64,000 nt of DNA from Lacinutrix sp. WUR7 (GTDB taxonomy: Bacteria; Bacteroidota; Bacteroidia; Flavobacteriales; Flavobacteriaceae): the NCBI RefSeq assembly GCF_016864015.1, contig NZ_CP045067.1, forward strand, positions 3,730,001 to 3,794,000, written 5' to 3'. Shown here piece by piece: positions 27,783 through 36,804 of the stretch. Made by a program: the position numbers and the translations under genes. The first letter of the stretch is position 1. Every line of letters starts with the position of its first letter. The notes beneath the pieces were generated by a model, which saw only the letters and a program-made list of their open reading frames with translations, was not told the DNA's origin and did no database searches.

Positions 27783-29122
27783 TATTGTAATGTGATTTTT
27801 AATATATTTTTTGTTTTTTCTGTGACTTTATACCGATTGTCACCACGCTTATTTATTACCCAAACGACATCTTCGCCAGAACACAAAACGAAAGTTTTCT
27901 CTTTTTCTATTAAGGAATATTTTTCGTCTTTAAAAAACTTACTCAGCTTCTTTTTGCCTTGCATGCCTAAAGGGTAAAAATAGTCGCCTTTTTCCCATTT
28001 TCTTACTGTTAACGGAAACTTTAACAAATCTTTATCAACAAAAGACACATTGGTATGTTTCCCAAAAACAGCATCTGCTTCCTCAAAGAATAAAACTCCT
28101 AAATCCGTTTTTAGTTTTTTTGTGTTTTCTTCTATGAATAATGTCTCGACTGCGCTCGAGGAGACATTAGAATCTACTTCCGTTAACAACAAATATTCTC
28201 TATCTTTTAATAACCTGTGTGTACTAGAAAAGACCTGTTTTCCAGATTGAGCTTCTAATAAATTATAAACATCATTCCATGCTGTAAAGTTGAATTCTTT
28301 AAGCAATTCAAACAAATAGGCCTTGGTATTGGATAGCTTTTGAAGTTTTTTAATATTAAATTTTATGATTTCCCCTTCCACCGAAACTACTTTTTTCTGC
28401 ACGCTAGTTATCGCATCTTCAATAATGCTTTTGGCATCTTGTAAATTGTTTTGTGTGGTTTCAAAATTTTGAAGCAATTCGGCATTCATTTCCTTTAAAA
28501 CAGGAATTACATCATGACGTAATTTGTTTCGTAAATACTTGGTAGATGCATTACTACTATCTTCTCGCCACTTAAGATTATTACTTTTTGCAAAGCTTTC
28601 TATTTGTTCTCTTGTAAATTTCAGCAATGGTCTTACTACATTTTCATTCACTTCTGGAATTCCTGTAAGTCCGTCTAATCCAGTACCTCGAGTCAGGTTT
28701 ATTAAAAAGGTTTCCAGATTATCATCTGCATGATGTGCAGTTAAAATATAATCGAATTGTAGTTGCTCACTTAATTCTTGAAACCAATTATAACGTAATT
28801 CTCGAGCAGCCATTTGGGTAGAAACCTTATGGGTTTCAGCAAATGTATTGGTGTCAAAATGTTGGATAAAAACTTCTACTTGTAAATCTGCTGCCAATTG
28901 TTCTACAAAATCTTGATCGCCATCACTTTCTATTCCTCGTAAGTGAAAATTGCAATGTGCTAATGAAAAATTAAGATTTAATTGATGGCATACATGCGTT
29001 AAAACCACAGAATCTAATCCTCCAGAAATGGTAATAAGCAGTTTACTTTCTTGAAGGAAAGGAAGTTTTTGGTTTATATGTTTTTGAAATTTTTGAAACA
29101 AGTTAAAAGGGATTAGGCACAA
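27782..29122 (-). CDS. tilS: tRNA(Ile)-lysidine synthase
   Basis: Makes lysidine at the wobble C of the AUA-reading tRNA-Ile; normally essential. 446 residues. The PP-loop ISGGLDSVVLTH is at 32-43, followed by HCNFHLRG and LTAHHADDNLETFLINL. The C-terminal domain carries LTVRKWEKGDYFYPLGM and KKLSKFFKDEK. There is no ATG near the 5' end. The TTG at 29122 gives MCLIPFNLFQKF; a second TTG at 29101 gives LFQKFQKHINQ, closer to relatives, so the start is uncertain. Residues about 318-328 (NVSSSAVETLF) are encoded by a palindromic repeat inserted in frame at 28140-28168. It is translationally coupled to dsbD. Confidence 0.93.
   Translation of the reverse strand: MCLIPFNLFQKFQKHINQKLPFLQESKLLITISGGLDSVVLTHVCHQLNLNFSLAHCNFHLRGIESDGDQDFVEQLAADLQVEVFIQHFDTNTFAETHKVSTQMAARELRYNWFQELSEQLQFDYILTAHHADDNLETFLINLTRGTGLDGLTGIPEVNENVVRPLLKFTREQIESFAKSNNLKWREDSSNASTKYLRNKLRHDVIPVLKEMNAELLQNFETTQNNLQDAKSIIEDAITSVQKKVVSVEGEIIKFNIKKLQKLSNTKAYLFELLKEFNFTAWNDVYNLLEAQSGKQVFSSTHRLLKDREYLLLTEVDSNVSSSAVETLFIEENTKKLKTDLGVLFFEEADAVFGKHTNVSFVDKDLLKFPLTVRKWEKGDYFYPLGMQGKKKLSKFFKDEKYSLIEKEKTFVLCSGEDVVWVINKRGDNRYKVTEKTKNILKITLQ
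28140..28168. repeat. Palindromic repeat inserted in tilS
   Basis: AATGTCTC...GAGACATT inverted arms enclose CTCGACTGCGCTCGAG. The core CGACTGCGCTC also occurs in pabB (30960-30969 area). The element keeps the tilS frame and adds a serine-rich loop in the C-terminal half of the enzyme. Similar short palindromes are scattered in Bacteroidota genomes (established observation, not checked here). Confidence 0.65.
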
Positions 29123-29263
29123 GGCAATTAGTTAAGTAACTTTTTAATTAAAACGTTAAGCATTTTCTCTATTTCCATGGAAAGCGATTTAATTTCTTTT
29201 AAAACGGCTGCATTCCACAAATTTAAACATTTAACTTTTGACTTCCGAAGTATTCTTTTTCTC

Positions 29264-30103
29264 TTATCCTATTTCATGAATCAACTTAGCATCTAACCAT
29301 GCAATTATGGTCTCCATTAATTCTTCTTTACAAAAATCATAATGCAGTTCATGATAACCGTCCTCAAAAAGCTTCAAATCTGCTTTTGGTGTATTATCGG
29401 TAAAAGCTTTGGAAGCTTCCCAACTCGTAATTTTATCTCCAGTACCATGACAAACTAGCATTGGAAGATTTAAGGTATTGGCATTTGCAATAGCATATTC
29501 GCCTGCATCAAAAACAGGAAAAGAATACATTGGACTAATTTTATCGTGGACTAACGGATCGTTTTGATACCGTACTACTTCCGCTTTATCTCTAGAAATA
29601 CCTGAAGCATCCAACTCACTTGGCAAGGTAATACCTGGTAGAATATTGAGCATAAAACGCCCTAAAGACACTTTCCATTTTGGTGGATTGAATGCTAGGC
29701 GTAACAACGGACTAGTAGCAACTACCGCTTTAATTTGCGATGGATTTTTTAATGCATAATTTATCACCACATTTCCTCCCATACTATGTCCGTAAACAAA
29801 AACAGGCAGGTTTGGATTGCGTCTTTTAGCTTCTAAAACAGCGGTATGTAAACTATCTAATAACAACTGGTAATTAGAAACATGTCCGCGTTTCCCTTCT
29901 GTTTTACCATGCCCTATTTGATCATACGCCAAAACCGCGTAATTATTTGCTGTTAGTTTTGGGATAACAAAAGGTTTATAACGGCCTAAATGTTCGCCCA
30001 TACCGTGTAACAAAACTACGGTTGCTTTTGGGTTTTCTGGTTGCCAATATTCGGCATGTAAAACCTGTTTTTCAATTGTTAACGGAAATGTATTATGTAC
30101 CAT
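29264..30103 (-). CDS. Alpha/beta hydrolase, monoacylglycerol-lipase-like
   Basis: 279 residues, no signal peptide. Pattern of the lysophospholipase/monoglyceride lipase group (Hydrolase_4): VVLLHGMGEHLGRYKPF (oxyanion), AYDQIGHGKTEGKRG, nucleophile elbow YGHSMGGNVVINYAL, the acid segment MLVCHGTGDKITSW, and histidine in DGYHELHYD. It is likely a cytosolic lipase or esterase acting on monoacylglycerol-like esters. It lies five bases downstream of the pabB stop on the same strand, so probably in one transcript with pabB, though the biochemical link is unclear. Confidence 0.92.
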   Translation of the reverse strand: MVHNTFPLTIEKQVLHAEYWQPENPKATVVLLHGMGEHLGRYKPFVIPKLTANNYAVLAYDQIGHGKTEGKRGHVSNYQLLLDSLHTAVLEAKRRNPNLPVFVYGHSMGGNVVINYALKNPSQIKAVVATSPLLRLAFNPPKWKVSLGRFMLNILPGITLPSELDASGISRDKAEVVRYQNDPLVHDKISPMYSFPVFDAGEYAIANANTLNLPMLVCHGTGDKITSWEASKAFTDNTPKADLKLFEDGYHELHYDFCKEELMETIIAWLDAKLIHEIG

Positions 30104-30108
30104 ATAAA

Positions 30109-31416
30109 TTAATTTTCTAGAACCTCACGCATTGCTTTTGCCTTCAATAAACATTCTTCATATTCTTTTAAAGGAACACTTTTGGCCGTTATTGCTCCAC
30201 CAACAGAATATGAAACATATTTATTGGTTTCATTGTACAATATACTGCGAATAATCACATTAAAGTCGAAATTCCCTTTTGGCGAAAAATACCCAACGGC
30301 ACCAGAATACACACCACGTTTGGTTTCTTCTAAGTCTTCTATAATTTGCATTGCTGAAATTTTTGGTGCTCCAGTCATGCTTCCCATTGGGAAAGTAGTT
30401 TGAATAATATCTACAGGATGTGTGTCTTTTTTTACTTTGGAAACTACCGTAGAAATCATTTGATGTACTTGATCAAACGAATATATTTTACACAGTTCTT
30501 TGACTTGAACGCTTCCTTTTTTTGCAGTTTTAGACAAGTCGTTACGGACTAAATCTACAATCATTATGTTTTCGCTTCGTTCTTTATCGTCATGCTTTAA
30601 TTCATATTTTAAAGCTTGATCTTCATTGTGATTGGCGCTTCGTTTTGCAGTTCCTTTTATAGGTTGCGAAACAATATTGTTGCCCTTCTTTTTAATATAT
30701 CTTTCTGGCGAAGCACTCAGTAAATATTTATCATTACACTTTAAAAAAGTAGCAAAAGGTGCTTGCGAAATAGCGTTGAGTTTATTGTAGGTTTCTAGCG
30801 GATTGATTTCTGTTTCTTCGGCATAGAATTCTTGACAAAAATTAGCTTCGTAAATATCTCCTCGATAGATATGTGCAAGCATTTTATCCAACTTACGGAA
30901 GTATTCGTCTTTGTGGATTCTTAGTTTAATTTTGACAACTTCATCATCCTTAGCACTTCGACTGCGCTCCGTGTGACATTCGGTTAAAGAATGAATCTCT
31001 TTTAAATCTTCTTCCAATTCATCATCTACCGCGTTTAGATATTTAATCTTTACCGTATTTCCTTTAATTAAAAATATTTTTTTGGGTTGAAAAAAGCACA
31101 AATCCGGAAACTGTAATCCGTCAAAATTAGCAGACTCTAATTCCTCTGCATCATTTTTAAGATCGTAGGTTAAATAGCCAAAAATCCAATCGTTGGTTAT
31201 GGATTGATATTCCTTCAGCTTCACAAAACCACTGGTATAATCGGTTTGTATACTAGTAAAAGCATCTACAGCTAAAACAGCATCATAATTGGAGTATTTT
31301 GATGTATGACTATTAGAGTCTAGCCAAACTACATCATCAAATTGCTGACTCCATAACAACAACTGTTGCTTGAAGGTTTCTATCGACTTTGGTTTATGTT
31401 TTGTTGTTGTTCTCAA
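30109..31416 (-). CDS. pabB: Aminodeoxychorismate synthase component I
   Basis: Converts chorismate and ammonia to aminodeoxychorismate for folate synthesis. 435 residues of the chorismate-utilising fold. The motif QPIKGTAKR carries the lysine typical of PabB (anthranilate synthases have PIAGT). Other conserved parts are YRGDIYEANFCQEF, SASPERYI, ENIMIVDLVRNDL, FPMGSMTGAPK and YSGAVGYFSP. The glutaminase partner (PabA) is not encoded nearby. Residues about 146-158 (ECHTERSRSAKDD) come from a short repeat inserted in frame between the N-terminal domain and the catalytic core. First gene of a probable two-gene unit with the downstream hydrolase. Confidence 0.94.
   Translation of the reverse strand: MRTTTKHKPKSIETFKQQLLLWSQQFDDVVWLDSNSHTSKYSNYDAVLAVDAFTSIQTDYTSGFVKLKEYQSITNDWIFGYLTYDLKNDAEELESANFDGLQFPDLCFFQPKKIFLIKGNTVKIKYLNAVDDELEEDLKEIHSLTECHTERSRSAKDDEVVKIKLRIHKDEYFRKLDKMLAHIYRGDIYEANFCQEFYAEETEINPLETYNKLNAISQAPFATFLKCNDKYLLSASPERYIKKKGNNIVSQPIKGTAKRSANHNEDQALKYELKHDDKERSENIMIVDLVRNDLSKTAKKGSVQVKELCKIYSFDQVHQMISTVVSKVKKDTHPVDIIQTTFPMGSMTGAPKISAMQIIEDLEETKRGVYSGAVGYFSPKGNFDFNVIIRSILYNETNKYVSYSVGGAITAKSVPLKEYEECLLKAKAMREVLEN
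30954..30982. repeat. Short repeat inserted in pabB (CHTERSRS-type)
   Basis: Sequence CACTTCGACTGCGCTCCGTG followed by TGACATTCGG. It encodes ECHTERSRS on the pabB strand and shares CGACTGCGCTC with the palindrome inside tilS. The frame is preserved. Peptides reading CHTERSRS or CHPERSRS are a familiar trace of this element in Flavobacteriaceae proteins (established knowledge). Confidence 0.65.
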
Positions 31417-31496
31417 TAAAAAAATATTACGTGTAAAGTTAATGAGAATAGTTAAAAAATAATATCTTTTCGGGATTAGATTAAATCCTTTCTTAA

Positions 31497-32387
31497 ATGT
31501 ATCAGATATCCAACGAGTTACTACAGATTGCTATTAAAAAAATTGGCGCAGAACTTTGCGAAATTTCTTCCGTAAAGAACAACACCCAATTTATGTGGGA
31601 CGCAAACCCTAATATTTGGGGAAGCTTTGCTCCTAACCTATTTCCTGTAATTGGTGCTTTAAAAAATAATACATACATTTTTGAAGGCAAAACCTATCCC
31701 ATGCCAAAACATGGTTTTATTAGGCATAATACGGATATAAAATGCATTAAAGAAACGAAAAACAGCCTTGCTTTTCAGCTTACATACAATGACACGCTAC
31801 TGAAAATGTATCCGTTTAGATGCAGCTATACCATAAGTTATACTTTAGAAAACAACCAATTAATAGTGCATCATGAAATTTGTAATCTCGATACAAAGGC
31901 GATGTATTTTAATCTTGGTGGACATCCAGCTTTTAAATGTCCGGTATATAAAGACGAAAAATATACGGATTACAGCCTTCTGTTTGAACATACCGAAACC
32001 GCGGAAACCTATGTATTAAATACCGAAAATGGTTTGATTTCTAATCGTACAAAACCTGTTTTTAATGGCACCAACGCCATACCTTTAGATTATAATTTAT
32101 TTAACAAAGACGCACTTATTTTTAAAGATTTAAAATCTAGAAAAGTAACACTAAACAGTAAAACAAAAGGACCTATTTTAACGGTAACACACACCGATTT
32201 CCCACATTTAGGGATTTGGGCAAAACCAAATGCCGACTATGTTTGTATAGAACCTTGGATAGGTTATGCAGATACCGAAACCACAAACCAAGATATAACC
32301 GCTAAAGAAGGCATTATGAAGCTAGATGCAAACGGTATTTTTAAAGCGAAATACACCATAGAAATACATAAAGCGCATTTAGTGTAA
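31497..32387 (+). CDS. Aldose 1-epimerase family protein (LacX-like)
   Basis: 296 residues, no signal peptide. Galactose-mutarotase fold with NPNIWGSFAPNLFPVIGAL, MPKHGFIRH (conserved His), FNLGGHPAFKCP (second conserved His) and, near the end, the general-base region IEPWIGYAD. It interconverts alpha and beta anomers of hexoses or, in LacX relatives, of uncertain sugars. It is cytosolic. A short intergenic gap separates it from the DEAD-box helicase gene downstream, whose TAGCTTTG box (32403-32410) suggests a separate promoter. It is divergent from pabB. Confidence 0.9.
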   Translation: MYQISNELLQIAIKKIGAELCEISSVKNNTQFMWDANPNIWGSFAPNLFPVIGALKNNTYIFEGKTYPMPKHGFIRHNTDIKCIKETKNSLAFQLTYNDTLLKMYPFRCSYTISYTLENNQLIVHHEICNLDTKAMYFNLGGHPAFKCPVYKDEKYTDYSLLFEHTETAETYVLNTENGLISNRTKPVFNGTNAIPLDYNLFNKDALIFKDLKSRKVTLNSKTKGPILTVTHTDFPHLGIWAKPNADYVCIEPWIGYADTETTNQDITAKEGIMKLDANGIFKAKYTIEIHKAHLV

Positions 32388-32427
32388 TTAATATATAAGT
32401 AGTAGCTTTGCAGCTTATAACAAAACC

Positions 32428-33792
32428 ATGAGTACTTTTCAAGATTTAAATTTAAACACACCTTTATACAACGCTTTAGATGATTTAGGTTTTACCATTC
32501 CTACACCTATTCAAGCAGAAGCCTTTAATGTGGTTTCTAGCGGAAAGGATATGGTTGGTATCGCACAAACAGGAACAGGAAAAACCTTTGCCTACATGTT
32601 GCCAATACTAAAAAACTTGTCTTATTCTAGACAAGAAAACCCTAGAGTTTTAGTTTTAGTACCAACTAGAGAATTGGTTGTACAAGTTGTGGATGAAATT
32701 GAAAAGCTTTCTAAATACATAAACAATCGTGTTTTAGGTGTTTATGGAGGAACGAATATTAACACCCAAAAGCAGGCTATTGCCGAAGGAATTGATATTC
32801 TTGTTGCTACTCCTGGTAGAATGTACGATTTGGCTTTATCTAGAGTTTTACAGTTAAAATCGATACAGAAATTAGTAATTGATGAAGTAGATGTGATGTT
32901 AGATTTAGGTTTTAGACATCAGCTTATTAATATTTTTGATATCCTTCCAGAAAAAAGACAGAACATTATGTTTTCTGCAACTATGACGGAAGATGTTAGT
33001 GAACTTATTAATGATTTCTTTATCCAACCAGAACGCGTTTCTATTGCTGTTTCTGGTACACCGTTAGATAATATTGCACAAACAAAATATACGACACCTA
33101 ACTTTCATACCAAACTGAATCTATTAAAACACTTGCTTCAAGATACTGAAACATATAATAAAGTTTTAATTTTTGTGGCTTATAAGAAAATGGCCGATCG
33201 TTTGTTTGAAGCTTTAGACGAAGAGTTTCATGAAGAACTTTGTGTGATTCACTCGAACAAAACACAAAACTACAGGTTGCGAAGTATTGAGCAATTTAGA
33301 GAAGGTTTTAATCGGATTTTGGTCGCAACAGATGTAATGGCTCGTGGATTAGATATTGATAATGTAAGTCATGTTATCAATTTTGATACGCCAGATTTCC
33401 CTGAAAACTACATGCATAGAATTGGTAGAACTGGTCGTGCAGAACGTGAAGGACAATCTATTATTTTTACTACGGAAAAAGAGCAAGATTCTTTAGAAAC
33501 TATCGAAGAATTAATGCAAATGGAAATTCCGCATTTAGCCATTCCTGATGAAGTAGTTATTTCTGATGAATTAATAGAAGAAGAAAGACCACAAATAAAA
33601 GAACGTAACAATCCGCACAAACGTTTAAAAGACGAGGATGCTCCAGGACCTGCTTTCCATGAAAAATCGGAAAAAAATTCGAAAGAAAACTTAGGTGGTT
33701 CGTACAAATTTAAAATTGCCGCGAAGTATAAAAAGCCTAAAACGCGTGGGGATAAAAATTACCAAAAGCATAATAAGAATAAGAAGCGTTAG
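32428..33792 (+). CDS. DEAD-box ATP-dependent RNA helicase
   Basis: 454 residues. Motifs in order: Q motif FTIPTPIQAEAF, motif I AQTGTGKTF, Ia PTRELVVQV, Ib ATPGRMYDL, motif II read as DEVD (VIDEVDVMLDLGF) in place of DEAD, motif III SATM, then VFVAYKK-like (IFVAYKKMADRL), ATDVMARGLDID and HRIGRTGRA. A basic, lysine-rich tail (KNYQKHNKNKKR) fits RNA binding. The D-E-V-D form of motif II is seen in some bacterial members. It probably acts in ribosome assembly or cold adaptation (family knowledge). A Bacteroidota -7 box TAGCTTTG lies about 20 bp before the ATG, without a clear TTG at -33. Confidence 0.93.
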   Translation: MSTFQDLNLNTPLYNALDDLGFTIPTPIQAEAFNVVSSGKDMVGIAQTGTGKTFAYMLPILKNLSYSRQENPRVLVLVPTRELVVQVVDEIEKLSKYINNRVLGVYGGTNINTQKQAIAEGIDILVATPGRMYDLALSRVLQLKSIQKLVIDEVDVMLDLGFRHQLINIFDILPEKRQNIMFSATMTEDVSELINDFFIQPERVSIAVSGTPLDNIAQTKYTTPNFHTKLNLLKHLLQDTETYNKVLIFVAYKKMADRLFEALDEEFHEELCVIHSNKTQNYRLRSIEQFREGFNRILVATDVMARGLDIDNVSHVINFDTPDFPENYMHRIGRTGRAEREGQSIIFTTEKEQDSLETIEELMQMEIPHLAIPDEVVISDELIEEERPQIKERNNPHKRLKDEDAPGPAFHEKSEKNSKENLGGSYKFKIAAKYKKPKTRGDKNYQKHNKNKKR

Positions 33793-33947
33793 AGTTATTG
33801 GCTGTTAGCAATTTAAAAATTTTATTTCAACTTCATTTTTAATTTCAACTTCATAAAACAGATGTAACTCATCGAAAATAGTTCTGTTTCAGAATAAAAA
33901 AAATAATTTTTCGTTAGATTTATGGAAGCACCATAAATAAATTGTCC

Positions 33948-34538
33948 ATGTCTACTGCTATTTTTAATTTATTTCCTAACCTAGAACCTTTTCATCATGA
34001 CACCCATTATGAAGATTTGTTTTTAAATCAGCATTGGGTTTTAGTAAATGGCATTACCAATAAAAAAGCGGTTTATGTTTTTAAAGATGAAAACACACTT
34101 CACATTATAGAAAACGAAAACACTTCAGAAACTTCTTGGTGTATCGATGTAAAAAACACTTTTTCTATTGAAACTGAAGACGGAAAAACTACCGTAAAAG
34201 CATATTTTAAAGACGACGATATTTTAGTATTAAACAGAACACAAACAGACGATTGTGCAGTTTTTATAAACGAAGACCGTTGTTCGGAAATCTTAAATAC
34301 TTTGGAAGACGTACAGCAATTTCTTCATGACAAATACAAGGAAAAAGCCGCCAGTTTAATATCAGATCACGAGTTTTACTATATTGAAAAAGCCGAAGAA
34401 TTTGGTCCTTTTACCGTAGCACAACTTTCTGAAAAAGTAGAAAACAAAAAAATAAGCATCTTCTGTTTTGTTAGAGATGTTAATGAACACAATTACAATA
34501 AACGCCTTCGTATTCGAGATTTATTAAGGGAATTATAA
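33948..34538 (+). CDS. Hypothetical protein with C-terminal GYF-like (DUF4339) domain
   Basis: 196 residues from the ATG at 33948. A TTG two codons earlier is also in frame. The N-terminal 130 residues are an unrecognised acidic domain with NQHWVLVNG and KAVYVFKDENTLHIIEN strands. The last 55 residues (FYYIEKAEEFGPFTVAQLSE, then INKRLRIRDLL-like end) match the GYF_2/DUF4339 pattern, in which a bulky GPF/GPY site binds proline-rich or membrane partners. It is cytosolic, with no signal peptide or membrane helix. It is convergent with the next gene across a bidirectional terminator. The function is unknown. Confidence 0.7.
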   Translation: MSTAIFNLFPNLEPFHHDTHYEDLFLNQHWVLVNGITNKKAVYVFKDENTLHIIENENTSETSWCIDVKNTFSIETEDGKTTVKAYFKDDDILVLNRTQTDDCAVFINEDRCSEILNTLEDVQQFLHDKYKEKAASLISDHEFYYIEKAEEFGPFTVAQLSEKVENKKISIFCFVRDVNEHNYNKRLRIRDLLREL

Positions 34539-34558
34539 AATTCTTTTCATTTTAAATA

Positions 34559-34585
34559 CCTACAAGGTTAAAAAAGCCTTGCAGG
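34559..34585. terminator. Bidirectional terminator between convergent genes
   Basis: CCTACAAGG-TTAAAAAAG-CCTTGCAGG stem-loop with T-rich sequence on both sides, between stops at 34538 (plus) and 34602 (minus). Confidence 0.6.
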
Positions 34586-34601
34586 ATATTTTATAATATA
34601 A

Positions 34602-34982
34602 TTATTCTTTTTGCAATGCTCTTAAAAGAAGAATTCCAATTCTAGCAATAATAAAAGTTAGTAACCCAAATAGCGCTGTTAATAAAGACACTTTTAATCC
34701 TCCAGCAAAAACCGCTGGATCTGCATTTCCCATTGCTTCTAAAGAATCGAAAGCCGAAATTAATCCGAAAACAGAAGCAAAAAAGCCAATTACCAATCCA
34801 AGAAGACTACTATCTGTTGCTAGTTTTAGCATCTTTTTGGAAACAGCATTATTCTTCTTTAGATCCACAAATCCTTTAATTAAAAAGAAAATAGAAAGTA
34901 ATAAACAGATTAGTATTAAGGTCATCATAAAGAATCCTCCTTCTTCAAAACGATCTGCAATTTGAATGGTTAAAAATTTCAT
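34602..34982 (-). CDS. MotA/TolQ/ExbB-type proton channel protein, short
   Basis: 126 residues from the ATG at 34982 (MKFLTIQIADRFEEGGFF). The frame stays open 39 codons further upstream, but that part (MAILASVVYG...) is not family-like. There are three hydrophobic segments: about 15-35 (MMTLILICLLLSIFFLIKGF), 57-77 (SSLLGLVIGFFASVFGLISA) and 93-118 (GLKVSLLTALFGLLTFIIAR). The GLIxAF and LLTxLFGLL signatures match the ExbB/TolQ channel core. It is smaller than canonical ExbB and has no ExbD partner beside it. The energised partner is unknown. It is 7 bp or more downstream of a beta-lactamase-family gene on the same strand. Confidence 0.8.
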   Translation of the reverse strand: MKFLTIQIADRFEEGGFFMMTLILICLLLSIFFLIKGFVDLKKNNAVSKKMLKLATDSSLLGLVIGFFASVFGLISAFDSLEAMGNADPAVFAGGLKVSLLTALFGLLTFIIARIGILLLRALQKE

Positions 34983-35106
34983 AAGTATTCGATTTATAAT
35001 TAATGATGTGACAAACATAGTTTCATTTTTTAGTTTAAAAATTAAAATGCGATAGATAACCAATTTAGCTCCGTAAACAACCGAAGCTAAAATAGCCACT
35101 TCTTCT

Positions 35107-36426
35107 CTATCCTTTTTTAAAGCATTTTTTTGGTGTTTCGCCAGACTGATTAAACAATAAGGTTTGTTCTTTTACATTAAATTTTAAGACCACACCTAAA
35201 TCTAATTCAAACTCATTTTCACTAGTTGCATTTAAAGTTTTTAAATCTCTTCCTTCTGGACCTCCTTGCAATGCTTCGCCATTGGACTTAAATACTAAAT
35301 TAAATGGTAAACCTTCACAAGAATAAACACCTTCGAATTGTTTCAATTCCTTTTCTGTTAAACGAATAGTATTGAAATTGGGAATAAATAATGCTTCCTC
35401 TTGCATAGTTGCCATCGCATTAAACATAATTGGCATTAATCCGAAATCTAAAGCATTCGCGGTAAAAGCAATTGCGGTTTTAGTTGCAGGAATATACATC
35501 ACCATGGACTTAAAAGAATCAATGGATCCATTGTGTGCAAAAATGGTTTGTCCGCCTTTTTCTGCACTCATAATACCGCTTCCATATTCGTCTTTAATAG
35601 TCGTCATCTTTTCAAAACTCTTTTTGGACATCAGTTTATTATTAAACAATGCGTCCATAAAAACCACTAAATCCTCAGTATTAGAAACCATTGCTCCTGC
35701 ACCACCTGGATTACTTAAATGTGCTTGATTTGCTTCGTGCAAAGAAGCATCGTCTTCGTAATAATAAGAAAGTGCCTCATTATTTTTCGGATGAATTACA
35801 TCGCCATAATAGGTGTTTTTCAATTGCAATTTATCTGTAATTCGTTTTTTTAGAATCGTTTTATAGTTCTCATCTTCGATACTTTCTAAAATATATCCGA
35901 GCAAAATATAGTTGGTATTACTGTATTCATTTTTTTCGTTTGGCTGAAAATCGACAGCATGTGATTTAATTAAATCTAGCATTTCGTTTTTCGTAATCGG
36001 GTTATGTTCGTTAAAATTCTCATCTCTAGGAATATTAAACAATCCGCTACTATGATTTAGCATATTAGCAATTGTAATTTTTGAAGCATTTGGAATTTCA
36101 GGAAAGTAATTCGACAGTTTTTCCTCTAGTTTTATTTTTCCTTCATCTACAAATTGAAAAATCATAACCGCTGTAAATGTCTTTGTTACCGAGCCAATTC
36201 TAAATTTAGAAGCGATGGTATTTGGTGTTTTTTCATCTGAAGTAATAGATTGATACCCTAACGAATTATGGTAAACGGATTTCCCGTCTTTTAAAATCGA
36301 TAAACTTCCCATGAGTTTATTATTTCCATGAAGGACTTCTAAAAATTGATCTAACTGTTTGAAATTTTGCGCTTTAGAGCTATTAAAAACTACAATAAAT
36401 AGAAGTAGAATAAGTATTTTTTTCAT
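35107..36426 (-). CDS. Secreted serine hydrolase, beta-lactamase (class C-like) family
   Basis: 439 residues with a signal peptide (MKKILILLLFIVVFNSSKAQ). The serine beta-lactamase/DD-peptidase fold is shown by SVTK (nucleophile Ser and Lys, in FRIGSVTKTFTAVM), YSNTNY (Tyr-x-Asn) and HNGSIDSF (third motif, H-x-G type). A C-terminal lipocalin-like DUF3471-type segment begins around FEGVYSCEGLPF. This is the broad group of D-alanyl-D-alanine carboxypeptidase or esterase-like proteins; antibiotic resistance cannot be concluded. It is periplasmic. The ExbB-like gene follows on the same strand with a gap of about 120 bp to its preferred start. Confidence 0.92.
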   Translation of the reverse strand: MKKILILLLFIVVFNSSKAQNFKQLDQFLEVLHGNNKLMGSLSILKDGKSVYHNSLGYQSITSDEKTPNTIASKFRIGSVTKTFTAVMIFQFVDEGKIKLEEKLSNYFPEIPNASKITIANMLNHSSGLFNIPRDENFNEHNPITKNEMLDLIKSHAVDFQPNEKNEYSNTNYILLGYILESIEDENYKTILKKRITDKLQLKNTYYGDVIHPKNNEALSYYYEDDASLHEANQAHLSNPGGAGAMVSNTEDLVVFMDALFNNKLMSKKSFEKMTTIKDEYGSGIMSAEKGGQTIFAHNGSIDSFKSMVMYIPATKTAIAFTANALDFGLMPIMFNAMATMQEEALFIPNFNTIRLTEKELKQFEGVYSCEGLPFNLVFKSNGEALQGGPEGRDLKTLNATSENEFELDLGVVLKFNVKEQTLLFNQSGETPKKCFKKG

Positions 36427-36712
36427 TGGTGCGGTTTTAAATTAAACATGCTACAAACCTAAATAAGAAAGACCTACAATAATTTTATTTGCGACGAACG
36501 ACCTGTTTAGCAATTAATACAACCTCCATGTTAAAACAAGTACTAAATCTGTTATTCGTCTACAAAAAATATAATCGCGCAAAAAATATAGTATTATTGT
36601 AAATTACAAAGACTGTATGTTTTTATATAAAATAATATGCATTATTAAGTTCGAGTAATTTGGGATATAAAAATCGTTTACAAGAATTACTATTTAAAAT
36701 AAATTACTAATT

Positions 36713-36762
36713 CTCGATACAAATTTCATGTTCGAAAAAACATGAAATCCACTCGAATTGAC
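36713..36762. repeat. Inverted-repeat element in the 378-bp gap before the LytS gene
   Basis: Nested arms: ATTCTCGATAC...CTCGAATT outside and ATTTCATGTT...AACATGAAAT inside with CGAAA as loop. The outer TCTCGA/CTCGAATTGACA arms resemble the scattered flavobacterial palindromes found in tilS. The rest of the gap (36427-36804) is AT-rich and shows no open frame. Some promoter elements of the downstream operon must lie here. Confidence 0.5.
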
Positions 36763-36804
36763 AAAATGTAAACCAAAAAGACAACGGATAAATTAAACCA
36801 CTAG

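Noticed and set aside
34983-35099. 39-residue N-terminal extension of the ExbB-like protein
   Set aside because: The extension is not family-like and overlaps the likely promoter region; ATG at 34982 fits better.
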